64,000 nt of DNA from Miltoncostaea sp963771025 (GTDB taxonomy: Bacteria; Actinomycetota; Thermoleophilia; Miltoncostaeales; Miltoncostaeaceae): positions 1 to 64,000 of the forward strand of contig CAVYRL010000004.1 in assembly GCA_963771025.1 (NCBI GenBank), written 5' to 3'. A program made the position numbers and the translations under genes. Position 1 is the stretch's first letter. Each line of letters opens with the position of its first letter. The notes under the pieces are model-generated. The model was not told the origin of the DNA. It saw only the letters and a program-made list of their open reading frames with translations, and made no database searches. This document shows positions 54,122 through 63,816 of this stretch, in pieces.

Positions 54122-54570
54122 ACCGTCCCTCCGCCCGCAGGTCCGCGCGCGTCGCCGCGGCCATCGCGCTCTCCGTCGGAGGCCTCGCGCTCGCCGGCTG
54201 CGGCAGCGGGGGCGGGACGGCCGATCTCGCGGCCGGCAAGACGACCTTCAAGAACCTGTGCAGCAGCTGCCACACGCTGGCTGAGGCCGGGACGACGCCG
54301 GCGAACATCGGCCCGAGCCTGGACGACGCCTTCCGCGCCGCCCGCCAGGTGGGCATGAGCGACGAGCAGTTCAAGGGCGTCGTGCGGCGCTGGATCGTCA
54401 TCGCCCAGGCGCCCATGCCGCGCAACCTGGTCACGGGCAAGGACGCCGACAACGTGGCCGCCTACGTCGCGTCGGTGGCCGGCACGAGCCCCGACAGCGC
54501 GCCGTTCCCGTACCAGACCACGCCTCAGGTCCCCGACCCCGCGCGGCAGACGCCGCACCAAAACGAGTAG
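54118..54570 (+). CDS. lipoprotein c-type cytochrome
   Basis: A 150-residue mono-haem cytochrome c. A lipoprotein signal peptide ends in the lipobox LAGC at about residue 28, so it should be anchored to the outer face of the membrane. Haem is bound at CSSCH (residues about 46-50), with MPRN as the likely Met ligand region. It is coupled to ctaE and is the plausible direct electron donor to subunit II. Confidence 0.9.
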   Translation: MNRPSARRSARVAAAIALSVGGLALAGCGSGGGTADLAAGKTTFKNLCSSCHTLAEAGTTPANIGPSLDDAFRAARQVGMSDEQFKGVVRRWIVIAQAPMPRNLVTGKDADNVAAYVASVAGTSPDSAPFPYQTTPQVPDPARQTPHQNE

Positions 54571-54610
54571 TGGAGCCGACCGCCCCGTAAGCAGGTTCGC
54601 GGGTGCGCGG

Positions 54611-55289
54611 GTGGTGGTGACCGGAGCCTCTCGGGGCCTCGGCCGGGCGGTGGCGGAGGGGTTCGCCGCGGAGGGCGCGCGGCTGGTGGTGACCGCGACG
54701 TCGGCAACCCGCGTCGCGGGTACGCTCGCGCGCCTGCGTGAACGCGGTGCCCAGGCCCACGGCGTCGGCATGGATCTCTCCGATCCGGCGGGCGTCGAGT
54801 CCGGTGCGGCGGAGGCTCTCGCGGTGCTCGGCCGCGTCGACGTCCTGGTCAACAACGCGAGCCTGCTGGGTGAGCGGCTGCCGCTCGCCGACTACCCCGT
54901 GGACCTCTGGCGGCAGGTGATGGAGGTCAACGTCACCGGCACCTTCGCCTTCACCCGCGCGCTGCTTCCCGGGATCGCCGACGAGGGCGCCATCATCAAC
55001 GTGACCTCGGGCGCCGCGGGCCGCGCCGGCTGGGGCGCCTACTCGGTGTCCAAGCTGGCGCTCGAGGGGATCACCGGAATCCTGCGCGTCGAGCTCGCCG
55101 ATCGCCGGGTGCGCTGCGTGGCCGTCAACCCGGGCCCGGTGCGCACCGAGATGCGCGCCGCCGCCTATCCGCGCGAGGACCCGGCAACGGTGCCCCACCC
55201 GTTCGACGGTCGTCGAGGTCTTCCTCGCCATCGCCGCCGGCGCGGATCCCGGTCCGCGCGTCGACGCCGCCCAGTGGGTCGCCTCGTGA
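54611..55289 (+). CDS. short-chain dehydrogenase/reductase, frameshift near the 3' end
   Basis: An SDR of about 225 residues: cofactor motif VTGASRGLG, NNAS, catalytic Ser in NVTSGAAG and YSVSK. The frame breaks at 55202-55203: one extra T; in the corrected frame the protein ends STVVEVFLAIAAGADPGPR and QWVAS with TGA at 55287-55289. Unrepaired, the frame runs into the next gene and falsely fuses the two. The N-terminus may also be affected: GTG 54570, overlapping the cytochrome stop, would give a normal longer N-terminus (MEPTAP...SRFAGARVVV) if one base were missing near 54587. Substrate unknown. Confidence 0.8.
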
Positions 55290-55963
55290 GGCCGATCCCC
55301 CCGCTCGCCACCACCGAGGGCTGGCGCCACGTCGACCTGGCTCCGGTCGAGGAGGCCCTGGTGCCCGTCGCCGGGCTCCACCCCCTGATCCGCGACGATC
55401 CCCGCTACCACGCCGCCGGCCTGCCCGGCGCGCTCGCGAGCGGCTGGCTCCGCCGCGGAGTCGCGGAGCGCCTGGCCCGCGCGGCCGACGCCCTTCCCGA
55501 CGGCTTCGGCCTGGTGGTGTGGGACGGGTACCGACCGATCGAGACCCAGGCGGCGCTGTACGGCACCTACCTCGACGAGCTCACGATGGTGCATCCGGAC
55601 TGGCCCACGGACGCCCTCGAGGAGGCCGCCGCGCGCTACGTCACGCCGCCCTCGCGATCGCGGGTGGCGCCGCCGCCCCACCTCACCGGCGGTGCGGTCG
55701 ACGTGACCCTTGCCGACCGGGACGGCGCGGCCCTGCCGCTCGGCACCGACTTCGACGCCTTCACCCCCCGCGCCGCCACGCGGGCGCTGGAGGAGGTGCC
55801 CGGGCGCGAACGAGATCTGCGGCGCATCCTCTTCTGGGCGATGTGCGACCAGGGTTTCACCTCGTACCACGAGGAGTGGTGGCACTTCGACTACGGCGAC
55901 CAGTTCTGGGGGCTGGCCACCGGCCGGCCCGCGATCTACGGCGCCGCCGTGCCCCCGGCGTAG
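55286..55963 (+). CDS. D-alanyl-D-alanine dipeptidase (VanX/DdpX family)
   Basis: A 225-residue zinc peptidase that hydrolyses D-Ala-D-Ala. Motifs: WDGYRPIETQAALYGTYLDEL, the zinc site HLTGGAVDVTL (HxxGxAxD) near residue 132 and EEWWHFDYGDQFW with the Glu and His. GTG 55286 overlaps the corrected SDR stop. No signal peptide, so it probably acts in the cytoplasm, recycling peptidoglycan peptides rather than giving glycopeptide resistance, as no vanHA-like genes are near. Confidence 0.85.
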   Translation: MRPIPPLATTEGWRHVDLAPVEEALVPVAGLHPLIRDDPRYHAAGLPGALASGWLRRGVAERLARAADALPDGFGLVVWDGYRPIETQAALYGTYLDELTMVHPDWPTDALEEAAARYVTPPSRSRVAPPPHLTGGAVDVTLADRDGAALPLGTDFDAFTPRAATRALEEVPGRERDLRRILFWAMCDQGFTSYHEEWWHFDYGDQFWGLATGRPAIYGAAVPPA

Positions 55964-55975
55964 CTCGCGCGGGAT

Positions 55976-56024
55976 CACCTCGGCCCGCCGCGTGGGGCAC
56001 GCGGACGCCGCCGCGCCCGAGGTG
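55976..56024 (+). terminator. nested GC-rich hairpin between dipeptidase and UbiA genes
   Basis: Outer 8-bp arms (55976-55983 and 56017-56024) enclose a perfect 7-bp stem with a 3-base loop (55988-56004). It starts about 12 bases after the dipeptidase stop, in a 121-base gap. No T-tract follows, so an intrinsic terminator is only one possibility; it may simply stabilise the 3' end. Confidence 0.3.
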
Positions 56025-56084
56025 GTGCGGCCCAGCAGGGCGTCCCGCAGCCGCGGGCGTCGCACGCGGCGGTAACATCGGCAC

Positions 56085-56972
56085 GTGACCACCTCCTCGG
56101 GGGCGGCGCCCCAGGCGGCGGGGCTCGGGCTGTTGCCCGCCCTGTTCCACCTCGTGCGCTTCTCGCACACGATCTTCGCCCTACCCTTCGCCTTCGCGGC
56201 CGCGTGCCTGGCGCGCATGGAGATCCCTCCGGTCGCGACGCTCGGATGGATCCTGCTCGCGATGATCGGCGCGCGCTCGCTCGCGATGGCGCTCAACCGT
56301 CTGATCGACGCCGACATCGACGCCCTCAATCCGCGCACCGAGGGGCGGGAGATCCCCTCAGGGACGCTCTCGGTCGCCCAGGTGACCGCCTTCTGCGCGG
56401 TGAGCCTCGCCGTGCTGCTCGTGGCCGTCTCGCAACTGCCCGAGGAGACGTGGGTGCTGTGGCCCGTGCCGGTCGCCGCATTCGTGCTGTATCCGCTGGC
56501 CAAGCGGTTCACCTGGCTCTGCCACCTGGCGCTGGGGCTCACGATCGGCCTTGCGCCGATGGGGGCGTGGCTGGCGGTCACCGGCAGCCTCGAGGCGGCG
56601 CCCATCATGCTCGGGCTGGCCGTGGCCGTCTGGATCGCGGGGTTCGACGTCATCTACGCGCTGCTCGACGTGGACTTCGACCGGGCCCACGGCATCCACT
56701 CCGTCCCGGCGCGGTTCGGCGAGGCGCGCGCCCTGTGGATCACGCGCGGCCTTCACGTGACGGCCGTCGTGCTGCTGGTGGCGGTGGGCATCGCGGCCGA
56801 CGCCGGGTGGCTCTATCAGGTGGGCGTCGCGATCTGCGCGGGCGTCCTGCTGTACGAGAACGCGATCGTCCGCCCCGGTGACGCCGGGCGCATCCAGGCG
56901 GCCTTCGGCCAGTCCAACGGGCTGCTCTCGTGCGTCTACCTGCTGTTCACCCTCGCCGCGGTGACGCTGTAA
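56085..56972 (+). CDS. UbiA-family prenyltransferase, MqnP or 4-hydroxybenzoate prenyltransferase-like
   Basis: A 295-residue membrane prenyltransferase with the aspartate motifs NRLIDADIDALNPRT and DVDFDRAHGIHSVPARFG, and about eight helices. It resembles the UbiA/MqnP branch that prenylates an aromatic ring in quinone biosynthesis; in an actinobacterium with menaquinone the futalosine-pathway MqnP role is plausible but not proven here. GTG 56085. Lies between the oxidase and cytochrome maturation genes. Distinct from ctaB. Confidence 0.85.
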   Translation: MTTSSGAAPQAAGLGLLPALFHLVRFSHTIFALPFAFAAACLARMEIPPVATLGWILLAMIGARSLAMALNRLIDADIDALNPRTEGREIPSGTLSVAQVTAFCAVSLAVLLVAVSQLPEETWVLWPVPVAAFVLYPLAKRFTWLCHLALGLTIGLAPMGAWLAVTGSLEAAPIMLGLAVAVWIAGFDVIYALLDVDFDRAHGIHSVPARFGEARALWITRGLHVTAVVLLVAVGIAADAGWLYQVGVAICAGVLLYENAIVRPGDAGRIQAAFGQSNGLLSCVYLLFTLAAVTL

Positions 56973-57166
56973 GAAGGTCTCTCAGAATGAGGGTCCACGC
57001 TCATCCGCTCGCCGTGCCGGCCCCCGGCCGACCGGAGAACCATCGCGACGCGTCGTCCTCGGTCGGGGCGATGCCCTCAGGGATCGCGCCCTCCCCGCGT
57101 CGTGGGTTCGCTCGGCTTTCGCGCCAGGCTGACCGCGTCCCATCCTGAAGGACCTTCCACATCCGG

Positions 57167-57861
57167 GTGTCCTGGTCCGCGGGCGCGGCCTCGTCAAGAC
57201 ATTCGGCGACCGACGGGCGGTCGACCGCGTCGATGTCGACCTGGCGGCGGGGGAGTGCCTCGCGGTCCTGGGGCCCAACGGCGCGGGCAAGAGCACGCTG
57301 CTGAGGATGCTCGCCACCCTCCTGCGCCCGGAGGCCGGCGAGCTCGAGGTGTGCGGGGCCCCGATCCCGGCCGAGGCGATCCACGCGCGCGCGCAGATCG
57401 GCTATCTGGGCCACGATCCGCTGGTGTACCTCGACCTCACCGCCCGGCAGAACCTGGAGCTCTACGCCGACCTCTACGGGCTCGCGGACGCGAAGACCCG
57501 CATCGACGACGGCCTCGACCACGTGGGGCTGCTGGCGCGCTCATTCGACCCGGTGCGCACCTTCAGCCGCGGCATGGCGCAGCGTCTCGGACTGGCCCGC
57601 GCGCTGCTCCACGAGCCGCGGCTGCTGTTGCTGGACGAGCCGTACGCCGGGCTCGACGCGGCCGGGTCGCGCCTGCTCGACGGCGTACTGGGCGACCTCT
57701 CGGCCGACCGGGGGGCCGTGATGATCACCCACGAGGTCGAGCGCGGCGTGGCCATGGCCGGCCGGGTGCTGGTGCTGCGGGCGGGGCGTCCCGTGCTTGC
57801 CGAGGCGACCCGCGCGCTCGGCGGCGACTTCCGGCGGCGCTATGAGGAGCTGGTGGCGTGA
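57167..57861 (+). CDS. ccmA: haem exporter ATP-binding protein CcmA (5' frame problem)
   Basis: ABC ATPase of about 231 residues: Walker A LGPNGAGKSTLL, signature TFSRGMAQRLGLARAL, Walker B LLLLDEPYAGLD, and switch ITHEVERG. In frame there is no ATG, GTG or TTG between the stop at about 57130 and codon 57307, which would lose Walker A. GTG 57167 followed by a missing C near 57171 gives an N-terminus (MSLVRGRGLVKTFG) that fits the family; the span is one base short of whole codons. Co-operates with CcmB and CcmC. The 190 bases before it hold no convincing gene. Confidence 0.85.
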
Positions 57862-58556
57862 CCCGCCCCCGCACGTCGGCCGGGCGCCAGCTGCGCGCGC
57901 TGCTGCTCAAGGACCTGCGCCTGGAGATGCGATCGCGCGACACCCTCGTCGCGATGCTGCTCTTCGCCGTGGTGGCGATGCTGATCTTCCAGTTCGCCTT
58001 CGGCGCCCGGGGCGACGACCTCACGCCGGTCGCCGGGGGAATCATGTGGGCGACGCTCGCCCTGACGGCGGTGCTCGGGGTCGGCCGCTCGTGGGTGCCC
58101 GAACGCGAGCAGCGGGTGCTGGACGGGATCCTCTCGGCGCCGGTCCCCCGCCTGGTGCTGCTGGTGGCCAAGGCGGGTGCGATCTACGCCTACCTGTTCG
58201 CGGTCGAGGTGGTCGTCGTCCCGCTGACCAACCTCTTCTTCGTGAAGTCACCCGAACCCTCGGACTTCGCGCTCATCCTGGTCGTCTGCCTACTTGCGAA
58301 CCTCGGGATCTCGATCCTGGGCTCGCTGCTGGCGTGCCTGGCGCTGTTCGCCCGGGCGCGCGAGCTTCTGCTGCCGGTGCTCTTCCTGCCGTCCCTGCTG
58401 CCCGTCGTGATCGCCGCGTCAGGGGCGACGCACGCGGTGTCAGCGGGGACGAACGACCTGTCGGAATACCGGGGCTACTGCCTGTTTTTGGGGGTCTATG
58501 CGGTAATCTTCGCGCTTGTGGCCTACGCGACGTACGAGCACGTCTTCGATGACTGA
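57858..58556 (+). CDS. ccmB: haem exporter membrane protein CcmB
   Basis: A 232-residue, six-helix ABC permease of the CcmB family: LLLKDLRLEMRSRDTLVAML at the N-terminus and PVPRLVLLVAKAGAIYAYLF in the middle. GTG 57858 overlaps the ccmA stop (GTGA). Partner of CcmA in the system-I cytochrome c maturation complex. Confidence 0.9.
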   Translation: MTRPRTSAGRQLRALLLKDLRLEMRSRDTLVAMLLFAVVAMLIFQFAFGARGDDLTPVAGGIMWATLALTAVLGVGRSWVPEREQRVLDGILSAPVPRLVLLVAKAGAIYAYLFAVEVVVVPLTNLFFVKSPEPSDFALILVVCLLANLGISILGSLLACLALFARARELLLPVLFLPSLLPVVIAASGATHAVSAGTNDLSEYRGYCLFLGVYAVIFALVAYATYEHVFDD

Positions 58557-59244
58557 CGCGGGCTCGTCACGACGTCTCGCGATCACCGGGACGTTGTCCG
58601 CGGCCCTGACCGGGCTGGCGGTGGTCGGTGTCTTTCTCGTCGCGCCCGAGGACGCGGACCAGGGGATCATCCAGAAGATCTTCTACTTCCATGTCGCGAT
58701 CGCCCTCGCCGCCCTGCTGGCGTTCGGGGTGGCGTGCGTCTATGGCATCCGGTACCTGCACACCCGCCAGGAGCGCTTCGACGAGATCTCGTCGATCCTG
58801 ATCGGCATCGGGCTCGGCCTGTCCGCGCTGGTCGTCGTGACCGGCTCGATCTGGGCCAAGGCGTCCTGGGGCACCTGGTGGGTCTGGACCGACCCCCGCC
58901 TCGTGACCTTCGTCATCGTCCTGCTGCTCTACGCCGCCTACTTCGTGCTGCGGTCATCGGCCGAGGGCGAGCGACGCGCGCGGTACTCCGCCGTCTTCTC
59001 GGTCGCGGCCTTCGCGTCGGTCCCCCTCTCCTTCTACTCGGTGAGGGTGGCCCGCTCCTTCGTGCATCCCGTGGTGTTCACGCAGAACGGGGCGAACATG
59101 TCGAGCGGGATGCTGACGTGGTTCGTCATCAGCCAGCTCGCGGTGATCGGGGTCTGTCTGACGATCCTGCAGCTCGAGCTGATCCAGCGCCGCGCCGACC
59201 GCGCGCTGCGCCGGGTCAAGCGGCACCTGGAGGCGACGGCGTGA
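58549..59244 (+). CDS. ccmC: cytochrome c biogenesis protein CcmC
   Basis: A 231-residue, six-helix haem-handling protein with the tryptophan-rich motif ASWGTWWVWTDPRLV between two conserved histidine regions (YFHVAIA; FVHPVV). Together with CcmA, B and D it loads haem on the chaperone CcmE, which is not found in this window. ATG 58549 overlaps the ccmB end by 8 bases. Confidence 0.92.
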   Translation: MTDAGSSRRLAITGTLSAALTGLAVVGVFLVAPEDADQGIIQKIFYFHVAIALAALLAFGVACVYGIRYLHTRQERFDEISSILIGIGLGLSALVVVTGSIWAKASWGTWWVWTDPRLVTFVIVLLLYAAYFVLRSSAEGERRARYSAVFSVAAFASVPLSFYSVRVARSFVHPVVFTQNGANMSSGMLTWFVISQLAVIGVCLTILQLELIQRRADRALRRVKRHLEATA

Positions 59245-59435
59245 GCACCGGCGCCCAGTACGTGGTGGCGGCCTACGGCGTCGTGCTCTTCGCGCTCGTG
59301 ATGTACGCCGTGGTGGTCGGCCTGCGCTCGGCGCGGCTCGCCCGCGAGGCCGAGTTGCTGGCGCTGCTCGTGGAGCGCCGCGAGGGCGCCGACGACGAGG
59401 ACTCGGTCCCCGCTCTCGAATCGGCGGACACATGA
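59241..59435 (+). CDS. ccmD: CcmD-like small membrane protein
   Basis: A 64-residue protein with one transmembrane helix (YVVAAYGVVLFALVMYAVVVGL) followed by a charged tail (RSARLAREAELLALLVERRE), the typical CcmD layout. GTG 59241 overlaps the ccmC stop and its stop overlaps the next ATG. The assignment rests on size, topology and position. Confidence 0.7.
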   Translation: MSTGAQYVVAAYGVVLFALVMYAVVVGLRSARLAREAELLALLVERREGADDEDSVPALESADT

Positions 59436-60121
59436 GCGGCAACCGCGTCGGACCGAGCCGCCCGCCGGGCCACGACAAGGTCTTCTACCCGATGTTCGTC
59501 AACATCGAGGGCCGGCGCTGCCTGGTGATCGGCGGCGGCCCGGTTGCGACCGAGAAGACCGAGAAGCTGCTCCTGCACGGGGCGAAGGTGCGGCTGGTGA
59601 GCCCCGAGGTGACCCCTGAGCTGACCGCGCTGATCGAGGCCGGCGAGGTCGACGAGTTCCACCGCCGGCCCTACCGGCCGAGCGACCTCGAGGACTGCTT
59701 CCTGGTCATCGCGGCGACCAACCTGGACGCGATCAACCGGATGATCTGGCAGGACGCGGAGGCGCTCAACCTGCTCTGCAACGTCGTCAACGTGCCCCCG
59801 CTGTGCAACTTCATCGTGCCCTCGATCGTGCGACGCGGCGAGCTCGCGATCGCCGTCTCCACCGGCGGGGCGAGCCCCGTGGTGGCCAAGCACATCCGCA
59901 TCCAGCTCGAGGAGACCTATGGCCCGGAGTGGGAGGCGCTCGTCGCCCTGCTGCGGGACGTCCGCGACGAGCTCAAGCTGCGCTACCTCGACATGCCCAG
60001 CCGTCGCGACGCCGTCGAGCGGCTGATGGAGACCGACGTCGTGCGGCAGCTCGCCGACGGCGACGACGAGAATGCCCGCCGCTTGGCGCGCCAGGTTCTC
60101 GACGTCGGGGTGCACGTATGA
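59432..60121 (+). CDS. precorrin-2 dehydrogenase (sirohydrochlorin ferrochelatase type)
   Basis: A 229-residue protein similar to the N-terminal half of CysG and to Met8: FYPMFVNIEGRRCLVIGGGPVATEKTEKLL (NAD-binding), ATNLDAIN, NVVNVPPLCNFIVPS and STGGASPVVAKHIR. It oxidises precorrin-2 to sirohydrochlorin and may insert iron, giving sirohaem. ATG 59432 overlaps the ccmD stop. The methyltransferase partner is the cobA-hemD fusion downstream. Confidence 0.9.
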   Translation: MSGNRVGPSRPPGHDKVFYPMFVNIEGRRCLVIGGGPVATEKTEKLLLHGAKVRLVSPEVTPELTALIEAGEVDEFHRRPYRPSDLEDCFLVIAATNLDAINRMIWQDAEALNLLCNVVNVPPLCNFIVPSIVRRGELAIAVSTGGASPVVAKHIRIQLEETYGPEWEALVALLRDVRDELKLRYLDMPSRRDAVERLMETDVVRQLADGDDENARRLARQVLDVGVHV

Positions 60122-61401
60122 ACCTCCTGATGCTGGGGCTCTCCCACAAGACGGCGCCGGTCGAGCAGCGCGAGAAGGCCGCCCTCGGCGAGGGCGGGGC
60201 GCGCCAGCTGCTTCGCGGTCTGATGGCCGGCGAGACGGTCTCCGAGGTCGCCGCGCTGTTCACGTGCAACCGCACCGAGATCTACGCGGCCGTGCCGGAC
60301 GCGACGCGCGCGGAGGCCGCGATCACCGAGGCGATCCTTGCCCACACGCTGATCTCGGCCGAGGAGTTCGCCTGCGCCCGCTACGTGCTGCGCGACGACC
60401 GGGCGGCCGCCCAGCTCTTCCGCGTGGCCTCCAGCCTGGACTCCATGGTGGTCGGCGAGAGCGAGATCCAGGGCCAGGTGCTCGCGGCGTGGGACCTCGC
60501 CACCGAGGAGCACGCCACCGGCCCGCTGCTCAACCGCCTCTTCCGCCAGGCGCTGGAGGTGGGCAAGAGCGTGCGATCGCGCACCCACATCGGCACGGGA
60601 TCGTCGTCGGTACCCGCTGTCGCGCTCGACCTGGCCGAGGACGTGTTCGACGATCTCCCCGATCGCCGCGTGCTGGTGATCGGCGCCGGCCGCATGGCCG
60701 AGGCCACCACGCTGTCGCTGATGCAGCACGGTGTGAGCGAGATCGTGGTGGCCAATCGCACCGTCGGCACGGCCCGTGAGCTGGCCGAGCGCTTCGGCGG
60801 ACGCGGCGTCGGGTTCGACCGCCTGGGCGGCGAGCTGCGCGCGGCGGACATCGTGATCTCGTCCACCGACGCCCCCCACCCGATCCTGCGGCGCGCCGAG
60901 CTGGAGCCGGTCATGTCCGAGCGACCGGGCCGCCCGATGGTGATCGTCAACATCTCCGTGCCGCGGGACGTCAACACGGCCGTCGCCGACCTTCCCGGGG
61001 TCGCCCTCTTCGACATCGACGACCTCGAGCGGGTCGTCGAGGCCAACCTCAACGGGCGCCGCCTGGAGGCCGAGCGCGGCGAGGCGTTCGTCGTCGGCGC
61101 GGTGCAGGACTTCTCGGCCTGGCGCCGCGGCCTGAGCGCGGCCCCGGCGATCACCTCGCTACGCGCCCGCGCCGAGGCCATCCGCGTGGCCGAGCTCGCC
61201 CGCGTCGAGAGCCAGTGGGAGGACATGTCCGAGGCCGACCGCGGTCGCGTCGAGGCCCTCACCAAGGGCATCGTCAACAAACTGCTCCACGAGCCCACCA
61301 TCCGGGCGCGCGCGGCCGCGGAGGAGGGTGACGGAGACGCGCTGCGCCACCTCGAGAGCCTGCGCCACCTGTTCGGCCTCGAGGCCCCGGCCAACTCCTA
61401 G
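60118..61401 (+). CDS. hemA: glutamyl-tRNA reductase
   Basis: First committed enzyme of C5-pathway tetrapyrrole synthesis, 427 residues. LGLSHKTAPVEQREK, the catalytic Cys in FTCNRTEIYA near residue 50, SLDSMVVGESEIQGQV, NADPH motif VIGAGRMAEATTL, and the C-terminal dimerisation helices. ATG 60118 overlaps the preceding stop (ATGA). Confidence 0.95.
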   Translation: MNLLMLGLSHKTAPVEQREKAALGEGGARQLLRGLMAGETVSEVAALFTCNRTEIYAAVPDATRAEAAITEAILAHTLISAEEFACARYVLRDDRAAAQLFRVASSLDSMVVGESEIQGQVLAAWDLATEEHATGPLLNRLFRQALEVGKSVRSRTHIGTGSSSVPAVALDLAEDVFDDLPDRRVLVIGAGRMAEATTLSLMQHGVSEIVVANRTVGTARELAERFGGRGVGFDRLGGELRAADIVISSTDAPHPILRRAELEPVMSERPGRPMVIVNISVPRDVNTAVADLPGVALFDIDDLERVVEANLNGRRLEAERGEAFVVGAVQDFSAWRRGLSAAPAITSLRARAEAIRVAELARVESQWEDMSEADRGRVEALTKGIVNKLLHEPTIRARAAAEEGDGDALRHLESLRHLFGLEAPANS

Positions 61402-62308
61402 TGCCCCGCGCCGCGGGGGAGCCGACGTCCGTCTGATCCTCGCCACCCGGCGCTCGCCGCTGGCCCTTGCCCAGACCGTCCAGATCGCATCTGCGCTGCG
61501 CGGGGCAGGGCACGAGACGGCGCTGCTGCCCCTCACCACGACCGGCGACCGCTGGAGCGCGGGCGACGGCGGGCCGCTGCCCGACAAGGGCCTGTTCGTG
61601 AAGGAGCTCGAGGAGGCCCTGCTCGACGGCCGCGCCCATCTCGCCGTCCATTCGGCGAAGGACCTCCCGAGCGAGCTGCCGGCCGGGCTGGCCGTGCTGG
61701 CGGTGCCCGTGCGCGAGGACGCGCGCGACGTGGTGGTCGGCCCGGTCGGCGGGCTCGGCGGCCTGCCCGCGGGGGCGGCCGTCGCCACCGGCAGTGCACG
61801 TCGCGCGGCCCAGATCATCGCCGCCCGTCCCGATGTCGAGATCGTGCCGATCCGCGGCAACGTCGGCACCCGGCTCGACAAGCTGGCCGCGGGCGATGCC
61901 GACGCGATCATCCTGGCGGCCGCAGGGCTGGCGCGGCTCGGGCTTGCGCCCGTGGGCGCCTGGCCCCTCGGCGTCGAGGTCTCCACGCCGGCGCCGGGCC
62001 AGGGCCTGCTCGCGGTGCAGGGGCGCGACGACGACGCCGAGGTCGCCGAGGCCGTGGCCGCGCTCGACGACCCGGTGGCGCACGCGTGCCTGCGGGCGGA
62101 GCGGGCGCTCCTGATCGCGCTCGGCGGCGGCTGCCTGCAGCCGATCGGCGCGTACTGCGAGCCGGAGGGGCGCGGCCTGCGCCTGACCGCCTTCGCCCAG
62201 TCCGAGGACGGCACCCGCTCGGATCGCGTGGTCGAGGAGGGCTCCCTCCGCGATCCCGAGGGGCTCGGGGCCGCCGCCGCGGCGGCGCTCGCGGGCATCC
62301 GCGGGTGA
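61401..62308 (+). CDS. hemC: porphobilinogen deaminase (hydroxymethylbilane synthase), 5' frame problem
   Basis: About 302 residues. RLILATRRSPLALAQTVQIA, LPDKGLFVKELEEALLDGRAHLAVHSAKDLP, GSARRAAQI, and the cofactor cysteine in ALGGGCLQPIGA. No standard start is in frame after the hemA stop. GTG 61401, overlapping that stop (TAGTG), is in frame if the run of five G at 61415-61419 really has six, giving MPRAAGGADVRLILATRRSP; the span is one base short of whole codons. Confidence 0.9.
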
Positions 62309-63816
62309 GCGGCCTGGTCCACCTGGTCGGCGCCGGGCCGGGCGACCCCGGGTTGCTGACCGTGGCGGGCCGCCGGGCGCTCGAGGCGGCGGAGGTCGTC
62401 GTCCACGACAGGCTCGGCACCGAGCAGCTGCTGCCGCTGTGCCGCGACGACGCACTGCTGCTCAACGCCGGCAAGGCTCCCGGCCGGGCCGCGATGACCC
62501 AGGACGAGATCAACGCCGCGCTGGTCGGGCACGGGCTCGCGGGGAGACGCGTCGTGCGCCTCAAGGGCGGCGACCCCTTCGTCTTCGGGCGCGGGGGCGA
62601 GGAGGCGGAGGCCCTCGCCCGGGCCGGCGTGCGGTTCGAGGTGGTCCCCGGGATCACCAGCGCGATCGCCGCGCCGGCCTATGCGGGCATCCCGGTGACG
62701 CATCGCGGCGTCGCGACGTCGTTCACGGTGGTCACCGGCCACGAGGATCCCACCAAGCCCTCCGACCAGACCGACTGGGCCGCGCTGGCGCGCGTTCCCG
62801 GGACGCTCGTGATCCTGATGGGCATGGGCCGCCTGGCCGACATCGCCGCCGCCTTGGTCGCGGGGGGGCGCAGCGCCGACGAGCCGGTCGGCGTGATCCA
62901 GTGGGGGACCACGGCACGCCAGCGGCACCTCGTCGGCCGGCTGTCGGACATCGCCGCGCGGGTCACCCAGGAGGGGCTCGGTTCGCCGGCCGTCGTGATC
63001 GTGGGACCCGTTGCGGCACTGGCGCCCACCATCGGCTGGCTCGGCGCCCGGCCTCTGCTGGGGCGCACCGTGGTGGTGACCCGTGCCCGCGCCCAGGCCA
63101 GTGAGCTCTCCGAGCGTCTGCGCGCGCTGGGCGCGTCCGTGGTGGAGCTGCCCACGATCCGGATCGTCGATGTGCCGCCGTCTCCCGTGCTGGACGAGGC
63201 CCTCGGCGCGATCGGCGATTTCGGGCTCGTGATCCTGACCAGCGTCAACGGCGTGGACGCCGTGTTCGCCCGCCTCGCAGAGCGCGGGCGCGACGCGCGC
63301 TCGCTGTCGGCCGCGGCCACGGTCGTGGCGATCGGTCCGGCGACCGCCGAGCGGCTTGCGGCGTACGGGGTGACCGCCGACGTGGTGCCGGAGCGCTTCG
63401 TGGCCGAGGGCATCCTCGAGGCATTGGCCGACCGGCCCCTCGACGGCGTCGCGGCGCTCGTCGCCCGGGCGCGCGGGTCGCGCCACGCGCTCATCGACGG
63501 GCTCGAGGCCCGCGGGGCCCGCGTCACCGAGCTCGAGCTGTACGAGGCGCTTCCGGAGCCCGCCGACGACGCCACCCGCGCCGCCGCGATCGCCGCCGAC
63601 TACCTCACGTTCACGGCGTCCTCCACGGTCCGCGCCTTCACCGGGCTGCTGGACGCCGCCGAGCGCGCACGGCTCGCCGACGGTCCGCGCGTCGTCTCCA
63701 TCGGGCCCATCACCAGCGGGACCGCGCGCGAGGAGGGCCTGGAGGTCCACGTCGAGGCGAGGACGTTCACGATTCCCGGTCTGATCGACGCGTTGCTGGC
63801 GGACGCCGCGCCGTGA
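62305..63816 (+). CDS. fused uroporphyrinogen-III C-methyltransferase and uroporphyrinogen-III synthase
   Basis: A 503-residue two-domain enzyme. Residues 1-245 are a SAM-dependent methyltransferase (CobA type): VHLVGAGPGDPGLLTV, RLKGGDPFVFGRGGEE and VVPGITSAIAAPAYAGIPVTHR. Residues 255-503 are a HemD-type cyclase: TVVVTRARAQASELSERL, ILTSVNGVDAVF and FTASSTVRAF. Such cobA-hemD fusions are common in Gram-positive and actinobacterial genomes. GTG 62305 overlaps the hemC stop. Confidence 0.93.
   Translation: MSGLVHLVGAGPGDPGLLTVAGRRALEAAEVVVHDRLGTEQLLPLCRDDALLLNAGKAPGRAAMTQDEINAALVGHGLAGRRVVRLKGGDPFVFGRGGEEAEALARAGVRFEVVPGITSAIAAPAYAGIPVTHRGVATSFTVVTGHEDPTKPSDQTDWAALARVPGTLVILMGMGRLADIAAALVAGGRSADEPVGVIQWGTTARQRHLVGRLSDIAARVTQEGLGSPAVVIVGPVAALAPTIGWLGARPLLGRTVVVTRARAQASELSERLRALGASVVELPTIRIVDVPPSPVLDEALGAIGDFGLVILTSVNGVDAVFARLAERGRDARSLSAAATVVAIGPATAERLAAYGVTADVVPERFVAEGILEALADRPLDGVAALVARARGSRHALIDGLEARGARVTELELYEALPEPADDATRAAAIAADYLTFTASSTVRAFTGLLDAAERARLADGPRVVSIGPITSGTAREEGLEVHVEARTFTIPGLIDALLADAAP

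Noticed and set aside
54611..55963. Apparent SDR-dipeptidase fusion protein
   Set aside because: The joining segment is Arg-rich nonsense; removing one T at 55202 gives a normal SDR end whose stop overlaps a GTG start for the dipeptidase. The fusion is an artefact.
57001..57162. Possible 53-residue gene on the minus strand before ccmA (starting MWKVLQDG)
   Set aside because: No convincing ribosome-binding site, codon third positions lower in GC than neighbours, and it would overlap the likely ccmA promoter and start. Left out, though it cannot be fully excluded.
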